Assembly: GCA_013399305.1 (NCBI GenBank)
Contig: VXAI01000066.1
Span: 2,322,516 to 2,386,515, forward strand
Direction: 5' to 3'
Length of the DNA: 64,000 nucleotides
DNA from: Rostratula benghalensis
Taxonomy: Eukaryota > Chordata > Aves > Charadriiformes > Rostratulidae
Both the position numbers and the translations under genes were made by a program. Positions 61,601-64,000 of this stretch are shown here, piece by piece. Every line of letters begins with the position of its first letter. Positions within the stretch are counted from its first letter, which is position 1. Under the pieces are notes generated by a model, which worked only from the letters and a program-made list of their open reading frames with translations, ran no database searches and was not told where the DNA came from.

Positions 61601-64000
61601 AACTTTTCATAGAACATAGTTTTCACAGACTATGTTAACTTCCTCATGCAAAGGTCAGTAAAGTACACACCAATCTTCTAAAGCTTGCTGCTAAGAAAAC
61701 TGACTTTTAAATCTGGTAAGCCTATATGCAATCTTAATATAACATACAGATGACCTTACTGAGCTTCTCTACCTTCTATAAATTTAAATTAATTGTATCA
61801 TTTTATTGAAGTTTCCAACTTGCTATGGTGTATTAGCATATTAAAATTAACTCTGCAGGCTGTAATCACTTTACCTGAATAAAACAACTTACCAAGGCAA
61901 ATGTGATAAAATTGCAGTACCCCCTTGTGGTGTTACCTTCATACCCCAACAGAATATTTCTTAATATTATATTCTAAAAAAAGTCTTCTTCTATCAAGCT
62001 CAGTGGATAACTAATTAACCTTTTCTAGAATCCAATACGAGCAAAGGGAAATTAAAAGGACTATCACCAGAATCTGAGAATAGATGAGCTAGAATGACAT
62101 TTTTCCATAAGCTGAGAAAGTAATATCTAGTAAAGTCTTACGCATTTTTACATAAACATAGCATATAACACTTTAATTTGAAAGCAGCATTTGGGTAATA
62201 GTCCCCATGATGCATCACTACTAAAGAATGTTTTCCATTAAAAAACCACACCCAAAACTGAACCAGTTCATCAGTTACAAAAAGTAATTTAAGAGTTCAC
62301 CACTCAATGATTGCATCTCACCTTATACACTATTTTGCCTAATTTTAAATTACTTTGGCCTTTTGATTCCAGAAGCGCCCTGTGCAGAACTCTTCAGCCT
62401 TTCATTCTCTAATATTTATACCCATATATACATACACACCCTGTTGTCCTCTTACAAAAACAAGGGAAAAACAAAAAGTACAAAGCAGTAGAAGCAAAAG
62501 TGTGTTTTGTATTTTGTAGTCTTTATATTTTAATTGCAAAGAGGTGTGGGATTTCTTGACATTAAAACAGCCATTTATCCTACAATAGTATATAAGTCCG
62601 TCCTATTTAAATATCATCTCCCACTAAAAAACTACAGATGGTTTGTATGGACAGCCGTACAGTTAGATTTGCCTTTAGAAAGCAGAGGTCCCTAATTCTT
62701 CCTGACATCCAGTCAGAATCATTAACAACAGCAGCGGGGTAATACCAAAAACCTCAAGCATAAAGATGGTCTTTAGACGCTGCGTTTTGAATTTTTGGTA
62801 TACCTGTACAAAAAAGATGCACTTTTAAATGAGATTATAATGATAATTAAGGCTTAAAAAAAAAAATCAAGAGATGACTATGCCATTTTCTTCATGATTA
62901 TATGGTAACGATTTCAATCAGTATGTGGCCAGACTCAAGTGAAAAAGCCAATTTTTATTTGCATTAGCCTACTGGCTTACTAATATATCCATAAATGTAT
63001 ATTGGTGCTTAATCTGCATGAGAGAAACATAGCAAAGGATATCAAACCACACAATTGTCTAGAGCCTGACACAGATAAGATGGCACAGAAGTTCTTAAAT
63101 GTCTGGAAAAAATGTATCCACCACATCCAACATTAATTGCTGCTGTTAGCAGTAAACAAGAGGTTTTGAGATGAGTAGAAGGGGTACGGGTACATTTTCA
63201 GTAACGTGCATTTCAGTAACTCTTTCAACAAAACTGACTCGGTGATATCTGTCCAGAGATGCAAACTTTCCAGAAATAATAACGACATGGAAAAGAAAGG
63301 GATGAGCAAGTGAAAGGGAGAGGGATCTCCCTCCCCAAACTTGGATTAGGTTGGCCCTCCACCAGTCACGTAGGGCATACGCAGTCAGATTTGGGCTGAC
63401 AGGGAGAAGACATGCAGAGGAGGGAGTAGTTGAGAGGAGTATCCAAGAGGAAAAGCCAACACCAGGCTGAGAAGGGAGCAAAGGGGATATGCCAGCCACG
63501 TACACACTGTGGGTCACACTGCCCCCCTGCAGCAGCTAGCAAGGCTTAAACACAAGCCTGGTTCTAAGGTGTCAGTTGTAACTACAGGAAAAATTTGTCT
63601 TCGTAGAGAAGTTATGGAAAACGAACATGACAACCCCATTACAGATGTCTCGTTACAATATAATTAACAGCACAGCACTGAGAACAGTAAATTTTGTCTA
63701 TAAACACCTAAGCTATACAGGATTTGTAATTGCCTAATATTAAAGCCTTGACATAAAGGAAATTTTAAACTGTTTCCATAACTAAAATGTTAACTTAAAA
63801 TGTAAGATTAAAACACAGTACCAATAAAGCCTTTGTAAATGCTACCTTAAAATATGTGTTTGTCTGAAAGAAAGTAGTTGTCATAAGAGGTTGTTTTAGG
63901 TGGGTTTTTTTTCTATTTTTTTCCATATCAGGCTTACAGAGAACTGGTGTAGAACTACTTTTGTCTGCTGAAAGTTGTGCTTTTGCATTATGCTCAAGTT
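58647..64000. other. Non-coding AT-rich end of window, no gene seen
   Basis: No repeat family, exon or RNA gene is recognised. Contents include very AT-rich DNA around 59480-59600, a 17-base A run at 61455-61471 and a 7-bp hairpin GCTTTCT/AGAAAGC at 61553-61572. A GC-richer patch at about 63290-63540 has a minus-strand frame (63146-63517) with no domain I recognise. Confidence 0.4.
60696..60717. other. Perfect 22-bp palindrome
   Basis: The half-site TATGAGAAAAT (60696-60706) is followed with no spacer by its exact reverse complement ATTTTCTCATA (60707-60717). The symmetry stops at the next base on each side. It could serve as a dimeric protein-binding site or extrude as a cruciform. No repeat or gene is associated. 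Confidence 0.95.

Overview
This 64 kb window reads as a piece of an avian nuclear genome. The main evidence is two fragments of the bird-type CR1 retrotransposon. One, at 34946-35215, is on the minus strand and begins with the ATCACAGAATCACAG-like reverse complement of the CR1 3' terminal repeat. The other, at 58478-58646, is on the plus strand and ends in ATTCTATGATTCT. I see no Alu, B1, MIR-dense or other mammalian-style SINE content, and recognisable interspersed repeats cover only a few per cent. Sequence alone cannot name the species.

I could not identify a protein-coding gene, tRNA, rRNA, CRISPR array or bacterial-type element. All long open frames look like chance frames or retrotransposon remnants. 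The base composition is AT-rich and CpG-poor, with scattered GC/CpG pockets. This fits a gene desert or the interior of a very large intron, where the functional content, if any, is regulatory.

Layout. 1-15 kb: AT-rich single-copy DNA with a purine-rich stretch (960-1320), small CpG pockets and candidate conserved non-coding elements (CNEs). 15-30 kb: old LINE debris (15390-15615 and 29258-29775 plus strand; 21921-22186 and 27145-27655 minus strand), a 45-bp tandem duplication (21565-21651) and a strong 13-bp stem-loop (20800-20833). 31.9-35.8 kb: the densest part, with a CpG-rich pocket, a long CNE-like block, a degenerate 31-bp minisatellite, the better preserved minus-strand CR1 and an L2-like LINE remnant. 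36-48 kb: an old CR1 3' end (39840-40210), two CNE-like blocks and one open frame (45531-45788) with a faint resemblance to the SCAN/retrotransposon gag fold. 48-64 kb: A-runs, palindromes (54202-54227, 60696-60717), the plus-strand CR1 and otherwise featureless AT-rich DNA.

I found no convincing new biological system. The items most worth checking are the CNE-like blocks at 33640-34180 and 41020-41160, the CpG pocket at 31985-32280, the stem-loop at 20800-20833, the 22-bp perfect palindrome at 60696-60717 and the open frame at 45531-45788. LINE identifications rest on remembered consensus patterns, and no alignment was run.
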